NCBI GenBank assembly: GCA_012523075.1
Contig: JAAYJF010000025.1
Coordinates: 1-33,001 of the forward strand
Length of the DNA stretch: 33,001 nucleotides
DNA from: Clostridiales bacterium
Lineage (GTDB): Bacteria; Bacillota; Clostridia; Ch29
Direction: 5' to 3'
Each line of letters begins with the position of its first letter. Positions within the stretch are counted from its first letter, which is position 1. Shown piece by piece: positions 1 to 6,785 of this stretch. Below the pieces are notes generated by a model. It was not told where the DNA came from. It saw nothing but the letters and a program-made list of their open reading frames with translations, and made no database searches. The position numbers were made by a program, and so were the translations under genes.

Positions 1-250
1 CCGGCCTGTATACTTCAACAATGGGCTCATACTCGCATATTCCTATACACCCTGTTTGAGACACTATAACGTGCTGAAGGTTTCTCTTGTTTACTTCCTC
101 AACCAGGGCCTTTAATACCGGCCTTGCACCGGCCGATATGCCGCAGGTGGCCATGCCCACAACCACCCTTGTGCCTTCCCTTTCCTTCCTGATGCTTATC
201 CTCTCAAGGGTACTTTTTCTTATTTCTTCAAGTTCCTGAATGGTCTTCAC
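1..250 (-). CDS. Thioredoxin-like [2Fe-2S] ferredoxin, HndB-like (partial, runs off left edge)
   Basis: Not in the ORF track because its stop lies outside the window. The minus strand is open from a GTG at 248-250, preceded at 7-8 nt by GGGGGTG, to the window edge (about 83 residues). The translation begins MKTIQELEEIRK and has a conserved ATCGISAGA segment and a TGCIGICEYEP segment, whose cysteines fit the thioredoxin-fold [2Fe-2S] ferredoxins called HndB in NADP-reducing hydrogenases and found beside NuoE/NuoF in formate dehydrogenase operons. Such subunits pass electrons between a flavin subunit and Fe-S clusters in the cytoplasm. It starts 31 bases after the NuoE-like stop, so the two are almost certainly cotranscribed. 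Seen: reading frame and cysteines. Inferred: the complex it belongs to. Confidence 0.85.
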   Translation of the reverse strand, partial: MKTIQELEEIRKSTLERISIRKEREGTRVVVGMATCGISAGARPVLKALVEEVNKRNLQHVIVSQTGCIGICEYEPIVEVYRP

Positions 251-281
251 TATATAACACCCCCATAATTGTTCTATGTTA

Positions 282-773
282 TTAGTATTTCTTCAGTATC
301 TCGGGTATCCTGTCGGGAGTTAATCTACCATATACATCGTCATCAATCATCATAACCGGGGCCAGTCCGCAGCATCCCAAGCACCGGGTAGCCTCTAGCG
401 TAAATTTTAAATCTTCGGTTGTCTGTCCTACATCAATACCCAATTCCTCTTTTATTTTTTCAAGAATGACCTGCGAGCCTCTTACATAACAGGCAGTACC
501 CATACACAGTCCTATTGTGTGATCGCCCTTCGGCTCCAAATAAAACTGTGCGTAAAACGTAACTATTCCGAAGATCTTCTGCAAGGGTACATCCAAGCCC
601 TCGGCTATGAATCTTTGTACCTCCAGGGGTAAATAGCCGAATATGTCCTGGGCTTTCTGCAGGACGGGTATAAGAGCACCTTTCTTGTCCCTGTACTCTT
701 CAATCACCTCCCGGAGCCTTTCAAAGTTTTCCGGTATGTCCACTGTATCCCGCCGGACATCTTTTACCGTCAT
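282..773 (-). CDS. NuoE/HndA-type [2Fe-2S] subunit of an NAD(P)-linked formate dehydrogenase or hydrogenase
   Basis: About 163 residues, usual for 24-kDa NuoE-family subunits. The helical N-terminal half carries the family phrase GYLPLEVQRFIAE, and the C-terminal thioredoxin fold holds the four cluster ligands as CMGTAC and, about 40 residues later, CLGCC. I chose the ATG at 771-773 (MTVKDVRR) over the track's upstream start because GGGAGGGAGA lies 5-10 nt before it. The protein carries one [2Fe-2S] cluster and works with a NuoF-like flavoprotein. The molybdenum-cofactor-type riboswitch upstream suggests a molybdenum or tungsten formate dehydrogenase is encoded further left; an HndABCD-type hydrogenase is the alternative. 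Regulation may also involve a Rex-like palindrome at 817-830. Confidence 0.93.
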   Translation of the reverse strand: MTVKDVRRDTVDIPENFERLREVIEEYRDKKGALIPVLQKAQDIFGYLPLEVQRFIAEGLDVPLQKIFGIVTFYAQFYLEPKGDHTIGLCMGTACYVRGSQVILEKIKEELGIDVGQTTEDLKFTLEATRCLGCCGLAPVMMIDDDVYGRLTPDRIPEILKKY

Positions 774-816
774 TGGTCTCCCTCCCATTTTTTGTTGTAT
801 AATTATCTATCTTTAG

Positions 817-830
817 GTTAATATTTTAAC
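817..830 (-). promoter_or_regulatory. Rex-like operator palindrome upstream of nuoE
   Basis: The minus strand reads GTTAAAATATTAAC, a perfect 5-bp inverted repeat GTTAA-N4-TTAAC, which is the core of the Clostridial/Bacillus Rex consensus TTGTTAANNNNTTAACAA as I recall it. It lies 44 nt before the nuoE start and overlaps a possible -10 (TAAAAT) with TTTATT 17 nt upstream. Rex is an NADH/NAD+-sensing repressor that often controls NAD-linked hydrogenases and related operons. The surrounding DNA is very AT-rich, so a chance match is possible. Confidence 0.45.
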
Positions 831-934
831 ACAATTTTCTTAAGTAATAAATGTTTTTATTTAATATTTATTTTCCTTTGTTATCCTTTGGTTCAAAATA
901 TAAATAATAGAGTATAAATTTAGCATCTAATGTT

Positions 935-971
935 AAAAAAACAAAGCCGTCCCATGGAAATACGGGAGCGG
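935..971 (-). terminator. Rho-independent terminator after riboswitch 1
   Basis: Read on the minus strand, CCG-C-TCCC pairs with GGGACGG through a one-base bulge around a 10-nt loop, followed by CTTTGTTTTTTT. It sits about 25 nt after the riboswitch-like element at 994-1090 and before nuoE, the position expected for an expression-platform terminator. Confidence 0.75.
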
Positions 972-993
972 TTTTTTACGTAACGCTCTGCTC

Positions 994-1090
994 CTCTTCT
1001 TTCCACGCCGGGAGGCATATCCGTTTCCAGATATACCCTATCGGTTTGAAAGCCCTGGCCAATGCTTTAGGCTCAAAAACTCGAAGAGAA
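994..1090 (-). ncRNA. Molybdenum/tungsten cofactor (Moco/Tuco-type) riboswitch, copy 1
   Basis: The minus-strand RNA has an outer stem CTCTTC/GAAGAG and an inner 10-bp hairpin GGTATATCTG-GAAA-CGGATATGCC capped by a GAAA tetraloop, then CTCCCGG and GTGGAAAGAAG. Copy 2 at 14036-14130 has the same arrangement, with compensatory changes in both stems (inner ATATC/GATAT here, ATAAC/GTTAT there), so the structure is under selection. Copy 2 leads a molybdenum hydroxylase operon and this copy leads a NuoE/HndB operon. From memory these motifs and contexts match the Moco RNA motif (Rfam MOCO_RNA_motif). I cannot tell Moco from tungsten-cofactor specificity by eye. It is followed by a terminator at 935-971. 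Confidence 0.75.
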
Positions 1091-1108
1091 TCATTATTAT
1101 TTGATATT

Positions 1109-1137
1109 ATTATAACAAAACATAAACTGAAAGGCAA
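1109..1137 (-). promoter_or_regulatory. Sigma-A-type promoter for riboswitch 1 / nuoE operon
   Basis: On the minus strand TTGCCT (1132-1137) and TATAAT (1109-1114) are separated by exactly 17 nt. The predicted transcript start falls about 10-15 nt before the first strand of riboswitch copy 1, as expected for a leader RNA. Confidence 0.75.
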
Positions 1138-1202
1138 TAGTAATTGTGTTTTTTTGAATAATAATTAACAATGACTGCTGGACCGGTCCCTTTGTATCGG
1201 TG

Positions 1203-2408
1203 CTACCAGGCCTTTCCAAACAGGCCTGCCGCCCTCTTCCCCATTCCTTTTCTTATTACTATCCACATATTGGCACTGTTTTTTATTATCCTAAACTCCT
1301 GAATGCCTGCAGCTTTCATCAGGTCCTTGTAATCCACATTTGTATTATCCACCTTCTTGACCATGTTCTTTCTCCAAAACCTATCCCTTTTTTGCATTTC
1401 AATATCTATTTTCCTTTTCAGTTCATCGGTTCCGAAACCTCCGCCCACATAGGCTATCCCGCCGGAAGTTAGTGCCCTGTACATTTCTTTAAATGCCCTT
1501 TCCCTGTCCTCCCAGAAGAGCAGCGAGCCCCTGCTTACTATAAGGTCAATGGAGTGGTCTTCAACCGGTATATCATGAGCATCACCAAGCAGCGTCTTAA
1601 CCCTGCTGTCCAGGCCGCAGTCAGTTACATTCTGCTGCGCTATGGACAGCATTTCTTTAGAGTTATCCATCAGGCATACCCGGAGGCCGGTTATCTTGGC
1701 AATCTCTATCCCCAAGTGCCCGGTACCGGCACCCACATCAAGGCATAGCCCGCGGCTTATCCCGGTTCTTTGTTTTATTTGTTTGGCTATTACGGGATAA
1801 ACGGGAGCAAACACTTCCCTGACGGTCTTCTCGTAGTTTTGAGCATCAATGCTTATGTTTTCTTTTTCCCCGTTCCGGCATATTACCCTTTGAATTCCGT
1901 CCAGCACCATCGGGAAAATCCCATCCCGGCTTCCCTTGTTTACAACAAATATACTGACATCATTTCTGCACCGAATACTGTTTAGAAAGGGAGTTTCCTT
2001 CTTTTTTAGTACCCCGAGAACCGGCGTGTCAGAATCCAGTATTTCCAATACCTTCTCTTGGAACAGGACGGCATTGTTTTCAAAGAAACCCAGTTCATCC
2101 ATCACAATCAAATCCGGCCGGGCTTTAACGCAATCGGTCAGCAGTTTTACACCGTATCCGTCAAAGGTGGCAGGTATGGAAACCCAGTGGTTTTCGTTAA
2201 TACACCTGCCTATAAAACTGTCCCTCGGTTCTTTGCATTCATCCTTTATATCCTGCATATAGAAACCCGCCAGCTTTTTGCCTTCATAGTACCGGGACGT
2301 TCTAAACCCGGTTATTTTGCATGGAGATGATAGCTTATGAATTATTCTATTAATAATTGTACTTTTCCCGGTATGCAAATCCCCTGTCAGAAAAAAATTA
2401 TTGCCCAT
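1203..2408 (-). CDS. THEP1-type nucleoside-triphosphatase fused to a class I SAM methyltransferase
   Basis: The 401-residue protein has two halves. Residues 1 to about 180 resemble the THEP1/NTPase_1 family: Walker A GDLHTGKST near the N-terminus and a Walker B-like LIVMDELGFFE around residue 100. Residues from about 190 to 390 are a Rossmann-fold SAM-dependent methyltransferase: LCLDVGAGTGHLG (motif I), then a DAHDIPVEDHSIDLIVSRGSL stretch typical of Methyltransf_11. The ATG at 2408 follows AGGAGTGGGAACGG. It is the last gene of the aldehyde oxidoreductase island, 31 bases after xdhC. THEP1 proteins hydrolyse NTPs in vitro and their biological role is unclear; the methyl acceptor here is unknown. 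Fusion is seen directly, with no stop or frameshift between halves. A role in maturing the molybdenum enzyme or its cofactor is inference from position only. Confidence 0.85.
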   Translation of the reverse strand: MGNNFFLTGDLHTGKSTIINRIIHKLSSPCKITGFRTSRYYEGKKLAGFYMQDIKDECKEPRDSFIGRCINENHWVSIPATFDGYGVKLLTDCVKARPDLIVMDELGFFENNAVLFQEKVLEILDSDTPVLGVLKKKETPFLNSIRCRNDVSIFVVNKGSRDGIFPMVLDGIQRVICRNGEKENISIDAQNYEKTVREVFAPVYPVIAKQIKQRTGISRGLCLDVGAGTGHLGIEIAKITGLRVCLMDNSKEMLSIAQQNVTDCGLDSRVKTLLGDAHDIPVEDHSIDLIVSRGSLLFWEDRERAFKEMYRALTSGGIAYVGGGFGTDELKRKIDIEMQKRDRFWRKNMVKKVDNTNVDYKDLMKAAGIQEFRIIKNSANMWIVIRKGMGKRAAGLFGKAW

Positions 2409-2439
2409 CCGTTCCCACTCCTATTGCAGTTACTTATTT

Positions 2440-3462
2440 TCACTGGTCCAAACGGCCGGCCCGTACCATTATTAGCTCCCCGGCAATGCTTATGGCTATC
2501 TCAGCGGGGGTCTCTGCCTTTATCGGGATACCTATTGGCGTGAATATCCGTTCAAGGGCCTTCTTCGGTATACCGGCTTCCAGCAGCTTGGCGTTAGTGC
2601 TGGCAATTTTTTGCCTACTTCCTATCACGCCTATATAGCGGGCATCGGTGCGTAGCACCTGCTCTTGCACAACAAGGTCGTAGTTATGCCCCCGGGTTGC
2701 AACGACAACATAGTCGTTTCCTGTAATGCCAACGCTTTCTGCCACCCTCTCAAAGTCACCCACCAGCACTTCTTCCGCCATGGGGAACAGCTTTTTGTTC
2801 GCAAACTCTTCGCGGTCGTCCACAACTGTACATCTAAACCCTATATGGGCCAAAACAGGAACCAGCTCCTGGGCTATATGACCACCGCCGAATATAATCA
2901 CCTTACCCGCCCGAACAAGGGGCTCGCTGTAGTATTTTCTTCCGCCTGCGTTTATTTGCAGGCTGCGGCTTTTCAACATAGGCTTTAGTTCAGCCTCCGT
3001 CAATTCCAGGCCGGCCAGCCCGCTACTCTTGCTGTAAATCCCCATACTCCACGCCGTTTCATCGGTGATATCGGTTATTATCCACGAGTCCTCGTCATTG
3101 TCAAGCAGCGTAAGGATACGTTCCACTAGGGACAAAAAACTCCAGTCATCGGCGGATATAAACTGGTAATACACCACCGCATCGCCGCCACAAATCATGC
3201 CCAAATCCCCGACCTGCTTTTGTACTAGCTTATACCCCCTTGTATAGGACCTCTTATCTTTAAGTATCTCTCCCGCAAGCTGCACGGCCTGGTACTCTAT
3301 GGCCCCGCCGCCTATGGTACCGTACAGACGACCTTTTTTATTCACCAGCATTCTTGCTCCGGCCCCACGGGGCGTTGACCCTGAGCTTGCAATGACGGTT
3401 GCAAGTACGCTATCATCTCCATCCAGCATACACTGCTTTAGGGCCTTGAAAAGTCCTTTCAC
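2440..3462 (-). CDS. xdhC: XdhC family maturation factor for a molybdenum hydroxylase
   Basis: About 340 residues. An N-terminal XdhC/CoxI domain carries SSGSTPRGAGARMLV and the GTIGGGAIE segment; the C-terminal half is a Rossmann fold starting at IIFGGGHIAQELVPVLAHIGF and ending with the family phrases VIGSRQK and ETPAEIAISIAGE. XdhC proteins bind molybdenum cofactor, promote its sulfuration and insert it into xanthine dehydrogenase-type enzymes, here presumably the Mop-type hydroxylase at 10532. The track starts at GTG 3483, but GGAGG lies inside that extension, 9 nt before the GTG at 3460-3462, so I prefer MKGLFKALKQ. With the longer start it would overlap the previous gene by 4 bases; either way coupling with the nucleotidyltransferase gene is tight. 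Confidence 0.95.
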   Translation of the reverse strand: MKGLFKALKQCMLDGDDSVLATVIASSGSTPRGAGARMLVNKKGRLYGTIGGGAIEYQAVQLAGEILKDKRSYTRGYKLVQKQVGDLGMICGGDAVVYYQFISADDWSFLSLVERILTLLDNDEDSWIITDITDETAWSMGIYSKSSGLAGLELTEAELKPMLKSRSLQINAGGRKYYSEPLVRAGKVIIFGGGHIAQELVPVLAHIGFRCTVVDDREEFANKKLFPMAEEVLVGDFERVAESVGITGNDYVVVATRGHNYDLVVQEQVLRTDARYIGVIGSRQKIASTNAKLLEAGIPKKALERIFTPIGIPIKAETPAEIAISIAGELIMVRAGRLDQ

Positions 3463-3479
3463 TCCGGCATACCTCCTTT

Positions 3480-4439
3480 TCACTTAGCCTCTTTTTGATA
3501 ACGATAAAAAAACTTATGGAAGTTAAGCTCACTAAAATAAACCACTTCCTGCTTAAACCGGTGATATGCCTCAAGCAGCTCTTTAGCCTCTTTAGTGAGG
3601 TTGGAACCACCCCCGTAAGCACCGCCTGAGCGGCTGTCCAAAAGCGGAAAAGCAAGCTGGCTTTCCGCAACCTTTATAAGTTTCCACCCATGGCTGTAGG
3701 AGATACCCATGCTGTAGCAAGCCTGGGTCAGCGAACCGGTTCGGGCAACCTGCTGCAGCAGGGCTGCGGTCTTGTCATCGAAGAAGGTTTCTTTACGGTG
3801 CAGGCTGACCTTTACAGAACATTCCACCGGCTTTTTCAATGCCAAGCTCTTTGCATAACTTTGCAGAAGCTGGTAGTCCTCCGGCCTGTCAGCATCAATG
3901 GTCAGTCCCATATCCGGGAGTTCTATTACATCCTTTGCACCGGCAAAGGCCCGAATAGCTCCCTTTAGACCTTCCTCGCCTTTATAGGAAACAAGCTGAG
4001 GTATTACATTGCTTTTGATAAGGACGGGGTGTCCTTTCTTACCGTTATGCGCAGGAATCAGGATACTGCAGCCGCTGTAGTCCATGTACCCCATCATTGT
4101 AAACAGGCTGTTACGGGAAAAGAGGGGCACGTCACCGGGCAAAAAGAACACGCGGTCGGCCTTTCTGTGAATAAGCTTAAGTCCCATGCACGCAGAATGG
4201 TACATGTCGGTACTGGCATAGTTTTTGTTATACACGAAAACCACGTTAAGCCCGGATAGGTGTTCGCGTAGTTTTTCGGCATTCTTGCCTATAACAACCA
4301 CCACCGGCGAAACTCCCGCCGACTTAAGGGCCGATACCGCCGTCTTAATTACAGTTGAACCTGAGAGCTTCAGCATCGGTTTAAAGGACTTCATCCTTGA
4401 AGACAATCCGGCTGCCACCACCACCGCTCCGGTTTTCAT
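3480..4439 (-). CDS. MobA/MocA-like nucleotidyltransferase fused to a ModE-like DNA-binding domain
   Basis: About 319 residues from the ATG at 4437-4439, which follows AGGGGGTAATGGT; the track's longer start adds an unlikely 17 residues. The N-terminal ~200 residues form a nucleotidyltransferase with the signature VVVAAGLSSRMKSFKPMLKL, plus LPGDVP and DADRPEDY segments, as in MocA/MobA-like proteins that attach CMP or GMP to molybdopterin. The C-terminal ~110 residues look like the winged-helix DNA-binding domain of ModE/LysR-type molybdate regulators (TGSLTQACYSMGISYSHGWKL, then GGSNLTKEAKELL). This resembles the DVU_1551 family NTP transferases by memory. It probably makes the dinucleotide form of the cofactor for the hydroxylase at 10532, and may bind DNA as well. 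I see no catalytic or regulatory proof beyond these motifs. Confidence 0.88.
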   Translation of the reverse strand: MKTGAVVVAAGLSSRMKSFKPMLKLSGSTVIKTAVSALKSAGVSPVVVVIGKNAEKLREHLSGLNVVFVYNKNYASTDMYHSACMGLKLIHRKADRVFFLPGDVPLFSRNSLFTMMGYMDYSGCSILIPAHNGKKGHPVLIKSNVIPQLVSYKGEEGLKGAIRAFAGAKDVIELPDMGLTIDADRPEDYQLLQSYAKSLALKKPVECSVKVSLHRKETFFDDKTAALLQQVARTGSLTQACYSMGISYSHGWKLIKVAESQLAFPLLDSRSGGAYGGGSNLTKEAKELLEAYHRFKQEVVYFSELNFHKFFYRYQKEAK

Positions 4440-4499
4440 ACCATTACCCCCTTGTTTGCTGCTAACCATTGGTGCGTTCCCACCTTTCAAAGCAAAAAC

Positions 4500-4814
4500 T
4501 TATCGTAGACGGTAGGAACAGCAATAATCCGCAACGCCTTCGATTATTAGTTTGAAACTGGAATTGGCAGGCACAACAAAGCTGTCGCCTTCCTTAAAGA
4601 GCGTATACTCTTTCTCTCCCCGGCGCATTATCTTCATCTCTCCGCCCAGCACCTCCATTAGTTCCTCGCTGCCTGTATTGAACTCGTATTCCCCCGGCAA
4701 AAATATGCCAAGAGTCTTTCTTTCACCGCCCTCAGTGAAGATTGTTCTGCTGGTTACCCTGCCGTCAAAGTAAATGTTTGCCTTCTTGACTATTCTCGCA
4801 TTTTTAAATTCCAT
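4500..4814 (-). CDS. ppnP: Pyrimidine/purine nucleoside phosphorylase, PpnP family
   Basis: About 104 residues from the ATG at 4812-4814 ([18 protein letters not shown]) with GGGGAGG 6 nt upstream, close to the ~95 residues of Escherichia coli PpnP. It is a single cupin barrel with the family features [19 protein letters not shown] and [15 protein letters not shown]. PpnP enzymes split nucleosides with phosphate to a free base and ribose 1-phosphate. Its place between a CoA-ligase-like gene and a molybdenum-cofactor nucleotidyltransferase, with only 39-60 base gaps, means it is in the island operon. Whether it supplies a purine-type substrate to the hydroxylase or handles a nucleoside by-product of cofactor chemistry cannot be told from sequence. 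Confidence 0.88.
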   Translation of the reverse strand: MEFKNARIVKKANIYFDGRVTSRTIFTEGGERKTLGIFLPGEYEFNTGSEELMEVLGGEMKIMRRGEKEYTLFKEGDSFVVPANSSFKLIIEGVADYCCSYRLR

Positions 4815-4853
4815 GGTTTTTCCTCCCCGCAAAATATTTAAATAAGTCCAACG

Positions 4854-6116
4854 CTATCGCCGTTCTATGTAAATACGCCTCTTGGCCGTGCCGGTACAGG
4901 GGCTGACCCTGGCGTAACATACCTGTAAACTCACCCCGCGGGCAATACTTTTATTTAAGTATCCCAAAAACCTGTCACGGTCCATATTATGCGTTGTATC
5001 CACCGTCAGGCTTAATACGTTTCCCCGGTCTGAAATTATAAGCTTTGCACTATAGTTGCGAACTCCGGGAACCGCAAACACTAGCTCATCCAGCCTGTGA
5101 ATGCTTAAATGTCCCGCGCCCTCTATAGGTATGGCGTTGGCATACCGGCCCATGACCTCGTCAAGCCGGGGCAGTATACCTCCGCAGGGGCAGGCCCCTT
5201 CCAGCATCCGTGCCATGTCGCCGGTACGGTAGCGTATGAGCGGCATAGCCTCCCGGGATAGCGTTGTAATAACCACCTCGCCGTACTGCCCAGGAGCGGC
5301 CTGCCTTCCCGACTGCGGGTCCACGACCTCAAACAGCAGGTCGGCATGACGCAGGTGATACCCAAGGCCTGCGCTGCATTGGACACCGCCGCCAAAACCC
5401 GTTTCGGTCATCCCGTAATGGGTAAATACGCGGCACCTCCACCGGTCCTCTATACCCTTTATAATGCTCTCCGGCACATAGTCGGCACTTAGCAGCACGC
5501 TTTTGGGGCGCAAACCTCCATCGGTCCGGGCCATATACATTACCTCGGCGGGTACCCCCACCAGGCAGTCAAACCCTTTGGCCGCATCAATCGCCCTTTG
5601 TACATCCTTCACGTTACCGTGGATATGGGCCTTTACGCCAATCCGTGCCAGTGCTTTTTTAAGCAAATCGCCTATACTGTACTCGGTTGCTCCCGACATC
5701 AAAACAAGGGTTTTCTCACCGCTTTGCGTCATTGTAGACATGCCGCAGGCAAAGAAATCCACAGTTTTTTCCATGTCCCGGCCGGTGAAGAAAATCCTTT
5801 TTGGCCTTCCCGAGCTGCCGGAGGTAAAAAGCGTAACAATACGGGACACCTCCCGCTGGGGCACGCACAGGAAGCTCTCCGGGTGAAGGGCGACATCCTC
5901 CGGCCGGGTGAAGGGAATACTCTGCATATGGTACGGCGTTTCAAGCCCTGAAGTATCAACGTCCCGAAGCCTTTTTGCGTAATAGGCGCAATTATCCCGG
6001 GCGTACTCTATGGTTTGTTTTACCCTTTCCATCTGCCACCTGTTAAGGGTTTCCGCCGTAAGCCGTTCCTTTAAACCGGTACGCTCCGCCACCCATGTCT
6101 CAACCGGTGAGGTCAT
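4854..6116 (-). CDS. AMP-dependent CoA-ligase-like adenylating enzyme (phenylacetate-CoA ligase superfamily)
   Basis: 420 residues, near the usual length of phenylacetate-CoA ligases. The adenylate-forming motifs are present: phosphate-binding LFTSGSSGRPKRIFFT near residue 95, THYGMTETGFGGG near residue 235, and YRTGDMARM near residue 300, followed by a C-terminal domain. It should activate a carboxylate as an acyl-AMP and possibly transfer it to CoA or another thiol. By context and memory it matches the DVU_1553 family of AMP-dependent CoA ligases found beside Mop-type aldehyde oxidoreductases. The ATG abuts the preceding methyltransferase stop (TAG-ATG) behind AAGGAGTG. One simple idea is that it activates the acid produced by aldehyde oxidation, but a role in protein or cofactor modification is equally open. 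Confidence 0.88.
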   Translation of the reverse strand: MTSPVETWVAERTGLKERLTAETLNRWQMERVKQTIEYARDNCAYYAKRLRDVDTSGLETPYHMQSIPFTRPEDVALHPESFLCVPQREVSRIVTLFTSGSSGRPKRIFFTGRDMEKTVDFFACGMSTMTQSGEKTLVLMSGATEYSIGDLLKKALARIGVKAHIHGNVKDVQRAIDAAKGFDCLVGVPAEVMYMARTDGGLRPKSVLLSADYVPESIIKGIEDRWRCRVFTHYGMTETGFGGGVQCSAGLGYHLRHADLLFEVVDPQSGRQAAPGQYGEVVITTLSREAMPLIRYRTGDMARMLEGACPCGGILPRLDEVMGRYANAIPIEGAGHLSIHRLDELVFAVPGVRNYSAKLIISDRGNVLSLTVDTTHNMDRDRFLGYLNKSIARGVSLQVCYARVSPCTGTAKRRIYIERR

Positions 6117-6785
6117 CTATATGCACTCCTTTTTAGCTATAATAAGGCAGTAGCCGCACTTAACCGCTCGCATCTTGCAGCAGTCGGTTTTTAGGTTTGC
6201 GTACAATGCATCTAAACCGTACTCCAAAACCATCTGCCCCCAGGTTGCCCGCAAAAGCCCTGAATAATCTTCGAATAGTTCAACGGAAAAATGGCTGCTC
6301 TCAAGCTCCCTGCACAGGTCTTCCCGGGAGGCTACCCGCCCCAGCAGGCCACAAAGCTGCGCCGGTTCGCCCCGGGCATAGAGGTCCGAGATTATTAAGT
6401 ATCCGCCAGGCTTCAGGATACGGTAGGCTTCATGCAATACCGCGTCAGGGTTTTTCATTTTGGACAGGCTGCACTCAAAAAGCATCCCGTCCATCTCCCG
6501 GTCGCCAAAGGGCATGTGCACGGCATCGCCAAACCGCAGCCGGTCGGACTGCGGGTAAGCCCTTGCCTTGGCCAGTGCCAAAACCTCTTTATCCTTTTCG
6601 ATGCCGTAAACATCCAGGCCGTATTCGTCCGTCCCACGCCTCACGGTGGCACCCAGCCCGCAGCCCACATCCAGCAGCTTCGCACCTTTTTTAAAACTGC
6701 AAAACTCCAGGGCCCTGTCGGTTATGGTAAACCCTCCCGGGCGACAAACCCCGGTGTTGCAGACATCCGCCTTGTTCATGACCAT
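6117..6785 (-). CDS. trsM: Class I SAM-dependent methyltransferase, TrsM/DVU_1556-like
   Basis: About 222 residues from the ATG at 6783-6785, which has GAGGTGG 8 nt upstream inside the end of the radical SAM gene (10-base overlap). A cysteine-containing leader (VCNTGVCRPGGFTITDRALEFC) precedes a standard Rossmann methyltransferase: KLLDVGCGLGATV (motif I), FGDAVHMPFGDREMDGMLFECSLSK, and RILKPGGYLIISDLY. The substrate is unknown. The strict coupling to a radical SAM gene and the small redox protein argues for one pathway. The family naming (TrsM, DVU_1556) is recalled, not searched. The N-terminal cysteine pair is unusual for a simple methyltransferase and could bind a metal or be a modified site itself. 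Confidence 0.85.
   Translation of the reverse strand: MVMNKADVCNTGVCRPGGFTITDRALEFCSFKKGAKLLDVGCGLGATVRRGTDEYGLDVYGIEKDKEVLALAKARAYPQSDRLRFGDAVHMPFGDREMDGMLFECSLSKMKNPDAVLHEAYRILKPGGYLIISDLYARGEPAQLCGLLGRVASREDLCRELESSHFSVELFEDYSGLLRATWGQMVLEYGLDALYANLKTDCCKMRAVKCGYCLIIAKKECI

Noticed and set aside
1180-1189. GGACCGGTCC palindrome as terminator of the THEP1-methyltransferase gene
   Set aside because: No loop and no U-tract, so it cannot be a standard terminator; could be chance.
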